A DNA stretch of 64,000 nt from Oikopleura dioica (lineage: Eukaryota > Chordata > Appendicularia > Copelata > Oikopleuridae), in contig OU015566.1 in the NCBI GenBank assembly GCA_907165135.1, positions 3,102,501 to 3,166,500 of the forward strand, read 5' to 3'. Below are positions 10,862 through 23,744 of the stretch, in pieces. Position 1 is the first letter of the stretch; every line of letters starts with the position of its first letter. Under the pieces are notes generated by a model. The model did no database searches. It was not told where the DNA came from and saw nothing but the letters and a program-made list of their open reading frames with translations. The translations under genes and the position numbers were made by a program.

Positions 10862-13800
10862 ATGCTTTTCAAACACAGGTAAATCGCAAATCTATTTTCA
10901 GAGGGTTCATTTACCAGCCAGATGCAGGGCAGTGCAGGTGTAGACTAGTTGGAAACATAAAACGCGCTGGTTTGAGCAATTAGCTCGAGCTGGCCGCTTC
11001 ACAAACGTGAACTTTTCGACAAGAGCGCATCGCAAAGTTTACGATCAAAAGGAGGGAGACAGCTCAAAAGTACTCGTAAATCTTGAAAAAAGATTCTTGC
11101 TTGCCGAAAAAATATAGAACGATCACGATAAAATTGTTTCTTTACTATTTCCTAAAAAATTTTAATAATTTTCTTAAAAAAATTTTTTAAATTATTTTCT
11201 AAAAATTTTTTTAATAATTTTTTAAGTCAGACTTAAAATTCTTATTATGAGTTTTGCGACATGAACCCCTTCGATTTACAATTATGACACATTTTTTCTA
11301 GCCTTGTGCTGTTAGGGTTAGCTTCGGCTAACTCGCCCTGCTACGACGAATTCGGCGCGGCACAAGCTTGCTCCTCGGACTTTCAGAACATCGTCAGCGG
11401 GAAGCTTTTCGACGCCTCCTCAACTTGCGGCCAGGTCGCTTCGGAGACCTTCTTCAAGCACAAACGACATGGCCAGTTTGCAGAGGTGAGTTAACTCGTT
11501 TGCGGCTTTGGGACAGTTAAATGCTTCCGCCGGATAAACTTTGGAATTTTCACTCAAAAGAAGAATCTTTCTCGAAAAAATTAATTTAGAAATTTTTTAG
11601 AACAAAGTTTATACCTGCAACACCCGCGGATCCGTCGAAAACCACGATGCTTCCCGATTGACCGACAATTCTACTGCAACTTGGTGGCAATCCGAATCCA
11701 TCTATTCCTCCCGAAAATACGGCCGGGATATCCGGGACAACGACGTTACCCTCACCCTTGACCTTCAGAAGGTGAGCTAGTTTTAACGAGCCCGGCGCGC
11801 GAGCACGCGGGAGCAATTTTACACCAGAAAATACTTCCTCAATGAACTTTTGCAAAAAGCATGCTTCCAGGCATTTTTTCTTGACTGACAGTCGAAAACA
11901 GTTACTGGCTTTGTTCCAAAGCAGCACCTGGATTTCTGAATTTTATCGGTCTATAACGGAAATAGAAATTTTGCAATTGACCTTTTCGAGTTCTCATGCT
12001 TCTAACTTCTTTATTTTTGTCGAATGAAAGAAGCCTTGTTGGTAAAAAATGACCAGCTGCAAGTTTTTACACATGCATTTTGACAGTCGTTGAACAAACT
12101 GAAGAAATGTCACCTCAATTCAAACAATAACTCGTTTTTTTTTCCGGATGCAAATCTTTCTTCTTCTTCCAATACTTATATTTCTATCTAGAATTACGAA
12201 GTAACTGCGATGATCCTCAACTTCACCTCTCTCCGCCCAGAATCCATGGTCATCGAAAAGTTCCAAAACGGCAAATGGTCGGCCATGCAGTACTACAGCT
12301 CCTCCTGCCTTCGAACTTTTGATCAAGTTTCTGATGATTATGTCCGCGCAGAAATGCCACAAATGGCCATTTGCAGTTCAAAATTCACCTCAACTTCGCC
12401 GATTCAAAACGGAAAGATTCTCTTTGCTATTCTCGAGGGGCGACCTGGCGCGACCAATTTTAAGTACGATGCTCAGCTCCAGGACTTTTCGACTGTCCAG
12501 AAGCTTCGATTCCGATTCGTCCGACTCAACACCTTTGGTGACGAAATCTTCAGCAATCCCAAAGCCCTCAGGTCTTACTACTACACTGTTTCGGAAATCT
12601 TCGTCATGGGTCGATGCAAATGCAACTTCCACGCCTCCCAATGTCTACCAGACAGCAACGGAGTCGACCAATGCCAGTGCGAGCACAACACGACTGGACC
12701 TGACTGTAACATGTGTAAACCACTGTACAACAACAAGCCCTGGGCTCGAGCCACACCTGAAGACGCAGCTGAATGCGAGAAGTGCGAATGCAATGGTCTC
12801 GCAGACGAGTGCGTCTACGACGAAACCCTCGGACATGGAAGATGTCTCAACTGCCAGGACAACACTGCCGGGCCAAGATGCGAAGAGTGCGCTAAGGACC
12901 ACTTTCGAGATCCTTCCACAGGCCGATGTGTCCCCTGCAACTGCTCAGAAGACGGCGCCAATAGCTCACAATGCGACGCAAATGGCAAGTGTTCTTGCAA
13001 ATTCGGTGTTGAAGGCGACCAATGTGATCGATGCAAGCCCCAGTTTTTCGGCCTCAGCCGTGGTGGATGCCAAAGCTGTCAGTGCAATAGCGCTGGATGC
13101 ATTGAAAACACTCCAAGCTGCGATCCAATTACTGGACAGTGCGCATGCAAAGATAATGTCGCCGGACAGAAATGCGACAAATGCAAGAATGGCTACATGG
13201 GAGCCAACGTCGAAAACGAGCCCGATGAAGAAAACACTGATGGTTGCATCAAGTGCTTTTGTTACAAGCACAGTAACCAATGTACTCCCGCAACGGATTT
13301 TGTCAAGAAAGATATCGTCGAGCCTTTTGCGGACAAGACAATCACTGGTTGGTCCGATCTTAACGGCAACGATGTCGACTATGATGACATTTCCGGCGGC
13401 GTGATTTCTGAAGACGGTTTCGTCACGACTAGCGAGAAGTTTACTGGAAACCAGCGAAAATCATACAATGAGTTTTTGACAATGGAGGTTCATCTTGGTG
13501 ACGAATTGGATGCTATTGATAATGCCAAGGTGACCATCACCGGAACTGACGAATTTGGAACCCAAATCGAAGTCAGCAAAGAAGTCCCACTTTCCCAGAC
13601 CACTGATGAGCAGCTGATCTCCGTCAAGGTCAATGAGAAGGAATTCATTCCGCAACTTACTGATGAAGAATTCATCACAATGCTCGACAACATTGAAACC
13701 ATAGCCGTCGATGTTCCCGGCCGCCCTTGTCTATCAAAGGTCTCCCTTGGTAGCGCCACCAACGATTTCGACCAATCAGGAGATCAAGCAAGCCATGTCG

Positions 13801-16800
13801 AGAAGTGCTTCGACCCCAAGTATGAAAACTCTTCGCTTGACAAGTGTGCTCCAGGTTTCACCCGCTCTCCCGTCAAGAAATTCGTCAAAGATCAGTACAA
13901 CCCTTGTGTGCCCTGTGAATGCAACGGCCATGCTTTGGAACCATGCGATCCTGATACCGGTGTTTGCAAATGCCTCCACAATACCAAGGGCGACAGCTGT
14001 GAGGAATGCGCCAATGGTTTCTTCGGCAACGCGCTCGACGGAACTAAATCAGACTGTCAGAAATGCCCCTGCCCCGAGGGCGCCACTTGTGCCCAGACAA
14101 AAGCAATCGCCGAAGGTGGAAGTGTCGATGATGACGTCACATGCTTCGACTGCCCCGCTGGTTCGACCGGAAACCGCTGTGAAAAATGCCAAACTGATTA
14201 TTTCGGAGATCCTTTGAATGGCCGACCCTGCCAAAAATGCAACTGCAACGGAAACATGGAACCCGGTGTCCCTGGAAATTGCGACGGAATCACAGGCCAG
14301 TGCAAGAAGTGCCTCCACAATACAAAAGGCTACAACTGCCAAGTCTGCGAACTTGGAACCTACGGAAATCCGTTGGCTTCGATCCAAGATCAGGGATGGA
14401 AGGGATGCAAGGATTGTGGTTGCAATCCTGATGGAACCCAAGCTGGTGAGGACAACTGCTTCCAAGATGATGGACAGTGCAAGTGCAAAAATGGAGTTGG
14501 TGGCAAGCAGTGCGATACTTGCTTGAAAGGATTTTACGGTCATGGAGAAGAGGAAGGTTGTCTTGAGTAAGTAAAAATGGGAATATTTGAGATTTATTTA
14601 TTTAGTTATTATTTTAGTTTTTTTTTACTTTCAAAATCATTTTCAACCTTATTTTTTGAAATAAAAATTTTTTCTATGAATTTTTTTTGAAATCTCGGGT
14701 TCAAGGAGAGTTTAAATCTAGAACCGCAAAACGGGCGAAATATAAAAAAAATCCAATCTGTCTACAGCCTGGATAATATAAAATCGAAAGCTAATAAAAC
14801 AAATTTTATGGGAGCGCTCGAACAAAATCGAGTGCCATTATTTGCCTTCCCAAAATCCAAGAAATGCCAAAATTCTTCTTTTTTTCGATTTTTATACAGA
14901 GTTGCGTTTTCGCGCTTCAGTAAGAGAAATCGCGCCCCGGAATGAGATTTTTAACGACGATTTTAGATGTGGATGCGATGCACTTGGATCGGTTGATGAT
15001 CAATGCGATGATCGAGGAGTTTGTACGTGTCAGCCGGGAGTTTATGGTGCTAAATGTGACTCGTGCATGCCAGGTAATCAATTTTTCAATACTAAGGATA
15101 TTTGAAGCCGGAGCCTATTTTTTGGGGGTTCTGGAGGGGTGCTACGCCCCTTGATAGGGTTTAAGGTTGGAGCAGCTCGAAGAAAATCCCCATTTACTGA
15201 TTTTCTTTATGATACCTTCCTTTATTTTTTTCCTTCGAAAGCCGTGTTTACAGAAGAAAACAATTCAAGCCTGTTTATTTAAGGATTCTACGGCCTTTCC
15301 GCCGAAGGATGCAAGCCCTGTGAGTGTTCCCCTGATGGATCTCTCGACGCCCAATGTGACGAAGATGGAATGTGCCTTTGCAAAGAAGGCGTGGAAGGCG
15401 ACAAGTGCGACAAATGCGCCCGAAATCACTTTTATGAAAAAGATCAGGGCTGTAAGAAATGCGACGATTGCTACAACTTGGTTGAATTTGAGTACAACAA
15501 GCACCAGGACGAGCTCAATAGACTTCGACGAGCTGCTGAGACGATTCAATCTTCTCCAAGCATGCTCAGGTGGGATTTCTTTCTCGTCCCTCTTTCCTTA
15601 TATATAGGCTTCCCGCACCTTTTTCTATTTTTAAGGTTCTCTGGCCGAATCTAACCAAACTTGCTGGACATATGCATCAAGACAAGTTATGAAAAACTGC
15701 ACTAGCCGATTTTTCGAAATGAGTCTCTTTGACACCTTTTTGGGTGTTTTTTGACGAGAAAAAAGCACTAAAGTGATTAGAAGCTGATTAGAAGTGCCTT
15801 CCCACCGGGTCAGACGTTCGAGAGTAGCCTTGGAAGAAAGCTAAGGGTCAATTCTATCGACACACCAAAAATTGGTTTTGCACCTTGGTGTTATCAGTAG
15901 TATCTGATGCCTCAAAATTGACTGAAATTGTCAGATACGAAAATTCAAGATTTTCAACTTTTGATAAACGCGAGCTATGATGACGTTTTATAGCTCAAAT
16001 TGAAGCTTAGGAATCACTGAACTCACTGAACCGGTTTTTACCGAACCAGCCGGTCATTCTAGCGTTTCACCGCGGTTAATCGCTTTTTATTGAATATTTT
16101 CACTCAAAAACGAAATAGAACCATGAAATAAGTCAATTCAGAGCCTTCTGGTGTTTCAACTCGAGCTAACCGAAAATAACCGGACGGTTGATAAGGCGGT
16201 TCAAAGCGGTTCAGGCAGAAAAATGATCGGAAATACAGCAATATGCACATGAAATTGCTCCTTATTACACGACGATCATTTTGAACATATTTTTGAACCG
16301 ATAAAACAAACCATGTGGTCAATAAAGCGGTCCCGGGCGGTTCATCGCGGTTCACGCTAAAAATAGTAAGAAATATCGCAAGATGTATATCAAATTGCTT
16401 CTTATCTGAGTACGAACATTTTAAAAATATTTTCAAATCGATCGAGCTGACCAGGTGGTCGATAAGGCGGTCAAGGGCGGTTCATCGCGGTACATGCTTA
16501 AAAATAGTCAGAAATATGGCAATATGTATATCAAATTGCTTCTTTTCTGAAAACAATCATTTTGAAATATTTACGAATCGATCGAACTAACCAGATCGAT
16601 AAGGCGGTTCAGGGCGTTTGATCGCGGTTCAAGGTCAAAAATTAAAAATTGAAAAACAAGAAAATGAGACTTTTTCTATTGATTGCGCCTGTAGGCCTGC
16701 TTAAACAATTCAGTCTGAGACGGGGCCAAGCCGATCCGAAGGGGAGGCCAGGCCCATTTACACAATTCAGTCTGGAACGGGGTCAAGCCGACCCGAAGGG

Positions 16801-19800
16801 GAGGCAAGGCCCGTTTACACAATTCAGTCTGAGACGGGGCCAAGCCGACCTGAAGGGGAGGCCAGGCCCGTTGACACAATTAAGTCTGGAACAGGGCCAA
16901 GCCGACCCGAAGGAGAGGCCAGGCCCGTTTAAAATTCAGTCTGGAACGGGGCCAAGCCGACCCGAAGGAGAGGCCAGGCCACTCTACACAATTCAGTCTG
17001 GGACGGGGCCAAGCCGACCCGAAGGGGAGGCCAGGCCCTCTACACAATTCAGTCTGAGACGGGGCGAAGCCGACCCGAAGGGGAGGCCAGGCCCATTTAC
17101 ACAATTCAGTCTGGAACGGGGCCAAGCCGACCCGAAGGGGAGGCCAGGCCTCTACACAATTCAGTCTGAGACGGGGCCAAGCCGACCCGAAGGGAGGCCA
17201 GGCCCGTTTACACAATTCAGTCTGAGACGGGGCGAAGCCGACACGAAGGGGAGGCCAGGCCCGTTTACACAATTCAGTCTGGAACGGGGCCAAGCCGACC
17301 CGAAGGGGAGGCCAGACCCATTTACACAATTCAGTCTTGGACGGGGCCAAGCCGACCCGAAGGGGAGGCCATGCCCGTTTAAACAATTCAGTCTGAGACG
17401 GGGCCAAGCCGATACGAAGGGGAGGCCAGGCCCGTTTACACAATTCAGTCTGGAACGGGGCCAAGCCGACCCGAAGGGGAGGCCAGGCCACTCTACACAA
17501 TTCAGTCTGAGACGGGGCCAAGCCGAACCGAAGGGGAGGCCAGGCCCGTTTACACAATTCAGTCTGGGACGAGGCCGAGACGACCCGAAGGGGAGGTGAG
17601 ACTAATTTATACAATTAAGCGTAAGACGGGACCAAGCCGACCAAAAGGGAGGCCAGGTTCGTTACACAATTCAGTCTAAGACGGGGCCAAGCCGATCCGA
17701 AGGGAGGCCAGGCTCGTTTATACTATTCAGTCTGCAACGAGGCCAAGCCGACCCGAAGATGAGTTGTATGAACGGGCCTGGCCTCCCCTTCGGGTCGGCT
17801 TGGCCCAGTCCCAGACTGAATTGTGTAAACGAGCCTGGCCTCCCCTTCGGGTCGGCTTGGCCCATTCCAAGACTGAATTGTGTAAACGGGCCTGGCCTCC
17901 CCTTCGGGTCGGCTTGGCCCCGTCTCAGACTGAATTGTGTAGTGGCCTGGCCTCCCCTTCGGGTCAGCTTGGCCCCGTTCCAGACTGAATTGTGTAAACG
18001 GGCCTGGCCTCCCTTCGGGTCGGCTTGGCCCCGTCTCAGACTGAATTGTGTAAACGGGCCTGGCCTCCCTTCGGGTCGGCTTCGCTCCGTCTCAGACTGA
18101 ATTGTGTAGAGTTGCCTGGCCTCCCCTTCGGGTCGGCTTGGCCCCGTTCCGGACTGAATTGTGTAAACGGGCCTGGCCTCCCCTTCGGGTCGGCTTCGCC
18201 CCGTCTTAGACTGAATTGTGTAAACGGGCCTGGCCTCCCTTCGGGTCGGCTTGGCCCCGTCTCAGACTGAATTGTGTAGAGTGGCCTGGCCTCTCCTTCG
18301 GGTCGGCTTGGCCCCGTTCCAGACTGAATTGTGTAAACGGGCCTGGCCTCCCCTTCGGGTCGGCTTGGCCCCGTTCCAGACTGAATTGTGTAAACGGGCC
18401 TGGCCTCCCCTTCGGGTCGGCTTGGCCCCGTCTCAGACTGAATTGTTTAAACGGGCATGGCCTCCCCTTCGGGTCGGCATGGCCCCGTCCAAGACTGAAT
18501 TGTGTAAATTGGTCTGGCCTCCCCTTCGGGTCGGCTTGGCCCCGTTCTAGACTGAATTGTGTAAACGGGCCTGGCCTCCCCTTCGGGTCGGCTTCGCCCC
18601 GTCTCAGACTGAATTGTGTAGAGTGGCCTGGCCTCCCCTTCGGGTCGGCTTGGCCCCGTTCCAGACTGAATTGTGTAAACGGGCCTGGCCTCCCTTCGGG
18701 TCGGCTTGGCCCCGTCTCAGACTGAATTTTTAAACGGGCCTGGCCTCCCCTTCGGGTCGGCTTGGCCCCGTCTCAGACTGAATTTTTAAACGGGCCTGGC
18801 CTCTCCTTCGGGTCGGCTTGGCCCTGTTCCAGACTTAATTGTGTCAACGGGCCTGGCCTCCCCTTCAGGTCGGGTTGGCCCCGTCTCAGACTGAATTGTG
18901 TAAACGGGCCTTGCCTCCCCTTCGGGTCGGCTTGGCCCCGTTCCAGACTGAATTGTGTAAATGGGCCTGGCCTCCCCTTCGGGTCGGCTTCGCCCCGTCT
19001 CAGACTGAATTGTGTAGAGTGGCCTGGCCTCCCCTTCGGGTCGGCTTGGCCCCGTCCCAGACTGAATTGTGTAAACGGGCCTGGCCTCCCCTTCGGGTCG
19101 GCTTGGCCCAGTCCCAGACTGAATTGTGTTAACGGATCTGGCCTCCCCTTCGGATCGGCTTGGCCCCGTCTCAGACTGAATTGTTTAAGCAGGCCTACAG
19201 GCGCAATCAATAGAAAAAGTCTCATTTTCTTGTTTTTCAATTTTTAATTTTTGACCTTGAACCGCGATCAAACGCCCTGAACCGCCTTATCGATCTGGTT
19301 AGTTCGATCGATTCGTAAATATTTCAAAAATGATTGTTTTCAGAAAAGAAGCAATTTGATATACATATTGCCATATTTCTGACTATTTTTAAGCATGTAC
19401 TGCGATGAACCGCCCTTGACCGCCTTATCGACCACCTGGTCAGCTCGATCGATTTGAAAATATTTTTAAAATGTTCGTACTCAGATAAGAAGCAATTTGA
19501 TATACATCTTGCGATATTTCTTACTATTTTTAGCGTGAACCGCGATGAACCGCCCGGGACCGCTTTATTGACCACATGGTTTGTTTTATCGGTTCAAAAA
19601 TATGTTCAAAATGATCGTCGTGTAATAAGGAGCAATTTCATGTGCATATTGCTGTATTTCCGATCATTTTTCTGCCTGAACCGCTTTGAACCGCCTTATC
19701 AACCGTCCGGTTAACTTCGGTTAGCTCGAGTTGTAACACCAGAAGGCTCTGAATTGACTTATTTCATGGTTCTATTTCGTTTTTGAGTGAAAATATTCAA

Positions 19801-22485
19801 TAAAAAGCGATTAACCGCGGTGAACCGCTAGAATGACCGGCTGGTTTGGTAAAAACCGGTTCAGTGAGTTCAGTGATTCCTAAGCTTCAATTTGAGCTTT
19901 AAAACGTCATCATAGCTCGCGTTTATCAAAAGTTGAAAATCTTGAATTTTCGTATCTGACGATTTCAGTCAATTTTGAGGCATCAGATACTACTGATAAC
20001 ATCAAGGTGCAAAACCAATTTTTGGTGTGTCGATAGAATGGTTCCTTAGCTTTCTTCCAAGGCTACCTTCGAACGTCTGACCCGGTGGGAAGGCACTTCT
20101 AATCAGCTTCTAATCACTTTAGTGCTTTTTTTCTCGTCAAAAAACACCCAAAAAAGGTGTCAAAGAGACTCATTTCGAAAAATCGGCTAGTGCAGTTTTT
20201 CATAGCTTGTCTTGATGCATATGTCCAGCAAGTTTGGTTAGATTCGGCCAGAGAACCTTGAAAATAGAAAAATGGTGCGGGAAGCCTACTTATATATCTT
20301 AGATCCGATGGTGAATTCGATCAAGCCCTGAGCAACCTCCAGCGGGACTCGGAAGATCTCGAAGACAAGGCGGAAGAAATCCTCAGTGACTACAAACAAA
20401 TGATCCAAGAGCTCTCCGACGCCGGCCAATCAGCCCAAGATGTCCAACTCAAACTCGATCAGTTCGCCAGTTCTCTTGAATCTTGCGAAAATAGCGTTTC
20501 TGCTTCAAAGGTTGATAAACCCCATTTTTTCAAAAGAAAACTCATCTTTCAGGAGAAACAAGAAGCAACAAAAGGAACCATCAAGACTCTTGAAAACGAA
20601 ATCGTCAAGATCGAAGAAAACATCGTCGCCACTAGCGATGATCTCGACGCCATCCAAACCATTGCCGATGCTCAGGAGCTCAAGAACGAGGAACTCAGAA
20701 AACTGGCCGAAAAATCTTCCAAATTCATCGAAGAAATTCAAGCCAAGAGCGAAGAGGTACAATTTCACACCGAAAATTTTCATTAATCTTTCATATCAGG
20801 TCCAAGAAAAAGCTCAACAAGCTCGGGAAACGGCTCAAAATGCCAAAGATGAAATGGAAAACAGCATGAAAAAACTCGCCAAGCTCAAGAAAGATCTTGA
20901 AATGATCCGATCTGACGACGTCAAGGTACTTTTTAGAATTCCTCTTCAAATCTCAATCTCACTTTCAGGCAACAACTGAGCGAATCATCGAAGCCAAGAG
21001 AAAAGCTCAAGCTGCCCGTGACGAAGCCAAAGCTGCCAAACAACGCGCCGTAGAACTCTACGAAAAGATCAAGAGTGACGTCAGGGTAAGTCAAGAACCA
21101 ATAACGATCTTAGAACAAGAATACTGTAATGGACGTGGGAAAGTTGAAAGTGATTATTTTAGATTCCAAACATTGGCGATCTCTTTGACAAACAAGATGT
21201 TAAAGAAAAAGCTCAGCTGATCAAAGAGGAGGCCGCGGATCTTCAGAAAAAGGTCGATCACTTGATGAATCAATTCGAGGCGAAGAAGGATGATCTCGGA
21301 GAAAGGTACGTGACTGTATTAGAAAATCTAATCATCTTTTTTCTAGCGTCGAATTGGCAATGGCAGAGTACGAAAAAGGCCGCGAATACTTGAACAAAGC
21401 AGATCGACTTCTCGCTCAACTTGACGGCGCAAAACACGACTCTCAAAACAGCAAGGCTTTGATTGACGAACTCACCGCCAAGGCAGAGCGTCTCATCCAA
21501 GATCTTAGAAAAGTTGTCGCAACTGCCGGAGACATGGAGGATTTCGACAGTACTCAAATGTAGGATCATGTTTTGAGGAAAATCCGTTGATAAAAATTCT
21601 AGCGCTTCCTTGGACGAACTGCAATCGCGAGTCAAATTGGCTGAGGATCTTCATGAGAACTTGAAAGACAACGTCCAATTGATTTACACCGAAGCTGAAA
21701 AAGCCAACGAAGGAGCCCAGAAGCTCAAGGATTCTTCCATCCAAGCTTTTGAGGTAAAAAACCAGCTTTATAAACGGTTTCATTTTCTGCTAGGACGCTG
21801 AAAACAACAAGGACAAGGCCGAAAAGATCCTCCAGGGAGTTCAGGATGCGATTAAGGATGTCGAGAGCAAAACTGGAATGTCCGATGAGATCCAAAGTGC
21901 TTTTACGGCGAAAGAAAAAGAGGTTTAAAAATCTTCTCATCTCAAATTTTTAATTATTTTTAAGATCGACGAAGCAAAGCGCGAATCCGATCGAGTCCTC
22001 AAGATGGCTCAAGGAGCTGAACAACAAGTCATCGATAGTAAAGAAGATTTGGACGAGATCAAAAAACTGGTCGAAGAAATCAAAACGAGAAAGCTCCCAG
22101 AAATCGTTGACAGTATTGGAAGCCTCGTTGCCGAAGAAAATTATGCTGTTAAGACTTCGGTATTATTGAAAATTAAGGATAGTCGATGAATTTATTTTAA
22201 GGGTATCCAAGCTGAATTGGAGGCACTGGCGAAAAAGTTCGCCGATATCAAGAAACATCAACAGGGTCAAATTGATATAGTGACCCAGCAATTGGCCGAA
22301 GACGAGCGCAACTTGGTAAGAAAGCATAAGTTTACACAGTGACACCCTTAAAAAATTAATTTAAGTCATCCCTGACAGACAAGAAACAAAAGCTTCAAGA
22401 AGAAGTCGACAATTTGGAGCGAATCAGTAAGCTTCTTCCCGATTGGTGTTCCGGCAGCGCGAGCAGTTCGAACGAAAATCCTTAG
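10862..22485 (+). CDS. Laminin subunit gamma (complete, 17 exons)
   Basis: This is an extracellular basement-membrane subunit that trimerises with alpha and beta chains. Exons: 10862-10878, 11302-11485, 11601-11771, 12192-14566, 14967-15073, 15284-15569, 20303-20510, 20553-20756, 20800-20925, 20969-21085, 21163-21305, 21347-21559, 21603-21753, 21794-21922, 21965-22159, 22202-22315 and 22366-22485. They sum to 4860 bases (1619 aa; human LAMC1 has about 1609). Order: signal peptide (MLFKHSLVLLGLASA), LN domain to about residue 290, LE repeats, a laminin IV domain interrupting the LE array (about residues 490-680), more LE repeats to about 1010, then a long coiled coil. A single IV domain among LE repeats and no G domains identify gamma. 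The C-terminus carries the cysteine that pairs with beta (LLPDWC) and ends ENP, with Glu third from the end as in LAMC1. All introns are GT-AG, most about 43 bp; the sixth holds a 4.7 kb fold-back element. Confidence 0.93.
15606..20288. mobile_element. 4.7 kb fold-back element in laminin gamma intron 6
   Basis: The two ends (aggcttcccgcacc and its complement) are arms of about 1.1 kb that match almost throughout. Between them are two arrays of a 57-bp minisatellite in opposite directions, meeting near 17757. The flanks are a 9-bp direct repeat CTTATATAT (15597-15605 and 20289-20297), though this is low-complexity sequence. The arms hold about three copies of a 135-bp subrepeat with GGCGGTTCA-type motifs. 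No transposase frame is present. The architecture is like fold-back or MULE-derived non-autonomous elements. Confidence 0.85.
16700..19200. repeat. 57-bp minisatellite in two head-to-head arrays
   Basis: The unit contains CAATTCAGTCTG, CGGGGCCAAGCCGACCC and GAAGGGGAGGCCAGGCCC. About 18 units point one way (16700-17757) and about 25 the other (17757-19200). Because 57 is a multiple of three, both strands show long open frames with a 19-residue period. These frames are by-products of the repeat, not genes. Confidence 0.9.
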
Positions 22486-22835
22486 ATTTCCCGATTTCTA
22501 GAGCTCGTTAACTCTCGATTTCGCGATCTTGTTTTAGAAAGATGATAAATTTATTATTGTACCACCTTATTGATACCTCACGTCCACACTGGCCCAGTGC
22601 TGGACCTTCTGCCAGTTAACTTTCAACCAGTTCCTGGTGCCTTTTTTAACTGACAGTCAATCTTTGAAAATATTGACTGTTACTACTTGTATCTCAGTTT
22701 CTTTACAACGAATACAGCATACATCCCTTCTCCTGTATAAAACGCTCAGCAACAAATTTAAACAGTATTGAAAATGCCTCAAAATAAAAAATATCAAAGA
22801 GTTCAATAAAAAGCTATTTATTCGATTGACAAAAA

Positions 22836-23744
22836 TTAAAGGTCGCCAAAAACTGGGAGAATGTCTGTCAATTGATAGGGTTTATTGCAGAAAGGACATC
22901 TTCCAGTGTTCTGCTGAATTTGTTCCAAGCATCGCTTGCAAAGAATATGACCACAGATTTTTGAGATTGATGTCGCATGCTGACCAGAATCGTATGCGCT
23001 AAAAAGACATGATTTTTTATTCTCGAAAATTGGAGCCGAATTGACTTAAAACTTACATAGAACAGATAGAGCACTCGTTTGGCTCCTGAGAGGCTTTCTG
23101 AAATTTAAGTTGTGCGATTTCCCTCAACATGAGCTCCTCCTTTATTCTTAACCCTTGGATTTCCTGAATTGCCAAATTACAGGTATTTGTCTTTTCGTCT
23201 TTCTCAGAAGTAAGTTTTTTATTCATGGAAAAGAGAGAATTAATATTCTTCTCCAAGTTTTTAATTTTTTCTTCGGACTCATGGATTTCCATGGCCATTC
23301 CTTTATTTTCCCTTGTCAATCTTTTGATGTTCATTTCAAGTCCTGAATTTAGTTGATATTTAGTCTAAATTTGTGATTCACCATTGATTTGAGTGTTTTT
23401 CTCCTCAATAAGTGAAACTGTGTTTACAGTTTGTTCAGGCCTTGGAGTATTTATTTCAGGAACAATCTTCTTCTCCTCTTCTTTCAAATTTTCAAGAAAA
23501 AATTCGAGTTGGACCTGAAAATCGACATCGTCTAAGACTTCTCGAAAACAAATCCAGAACCAGCAATATAAAATACTGAAGACGAATAAACCAAGACAAA
23601 GCTCCCAATGTTCCTAGAAAACAATAGCGTATTTTTTTATATTTAATTTGTAACACAAATATATATTCAATTATTAATTGACAAATAAGCTAAAAAACCT
23701 TGTTCTGAGCTTTCAAAACACCAAGGCTGTAAATGAGTTCCATA
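22836..23744 (-). CDS. Membrane-anchored coiled-coil RING-finger protein (likely E3 ubiquitin ligase)
   Basis: Exons at about 23744-23700, 23613-23382, 23342-23057 and 22998-22836 give a protein of about 242 residues. A short N-terminus is followed by one membrane segment (LCLGLFVFSILYCWFWICF, about residues 20-38). Then come an acidic stretch, a coiled coil with many Lys/Glu (about 90-175), and a C-terminal C3HC4 RING: ECSIC, then ICGHILC-x2-C and CPFC. RING domains recruit E2 enzymes, so this is probably a membrane-tethered ligase. Introns 2 and 3 are GT-AG and in frame. The first is out by one base at its best GT, so it is GG-AG, or GT/GC a little upstream. The minus-strand AATAAA at about 22816 follows the stop. 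The 3' end faces that of laminin gamma. Confidence 0.7.

Noticed and set aside
12319-14526. Several long frames overlapping the big laminin exon in other frames
   Set aside because: The laminin frame is fixed by LN and LE domain homology and by splice phase; the others are shadows with biased composition.
16649-18725. Long open frames (up to 316 aa) on both strands in the laminin intron
   Set aside because: They follow exactly the 57-bp repeat (19 residues per unit) and appear on both strands; they are produced by the minisatellite and have no start context or domains.
16649-19240. CRISPR-like array
   Set aside because: Repeats are contiguous, 57 bp, without unique spacers, and the genome is eukaryotic; this is a minisatellite.
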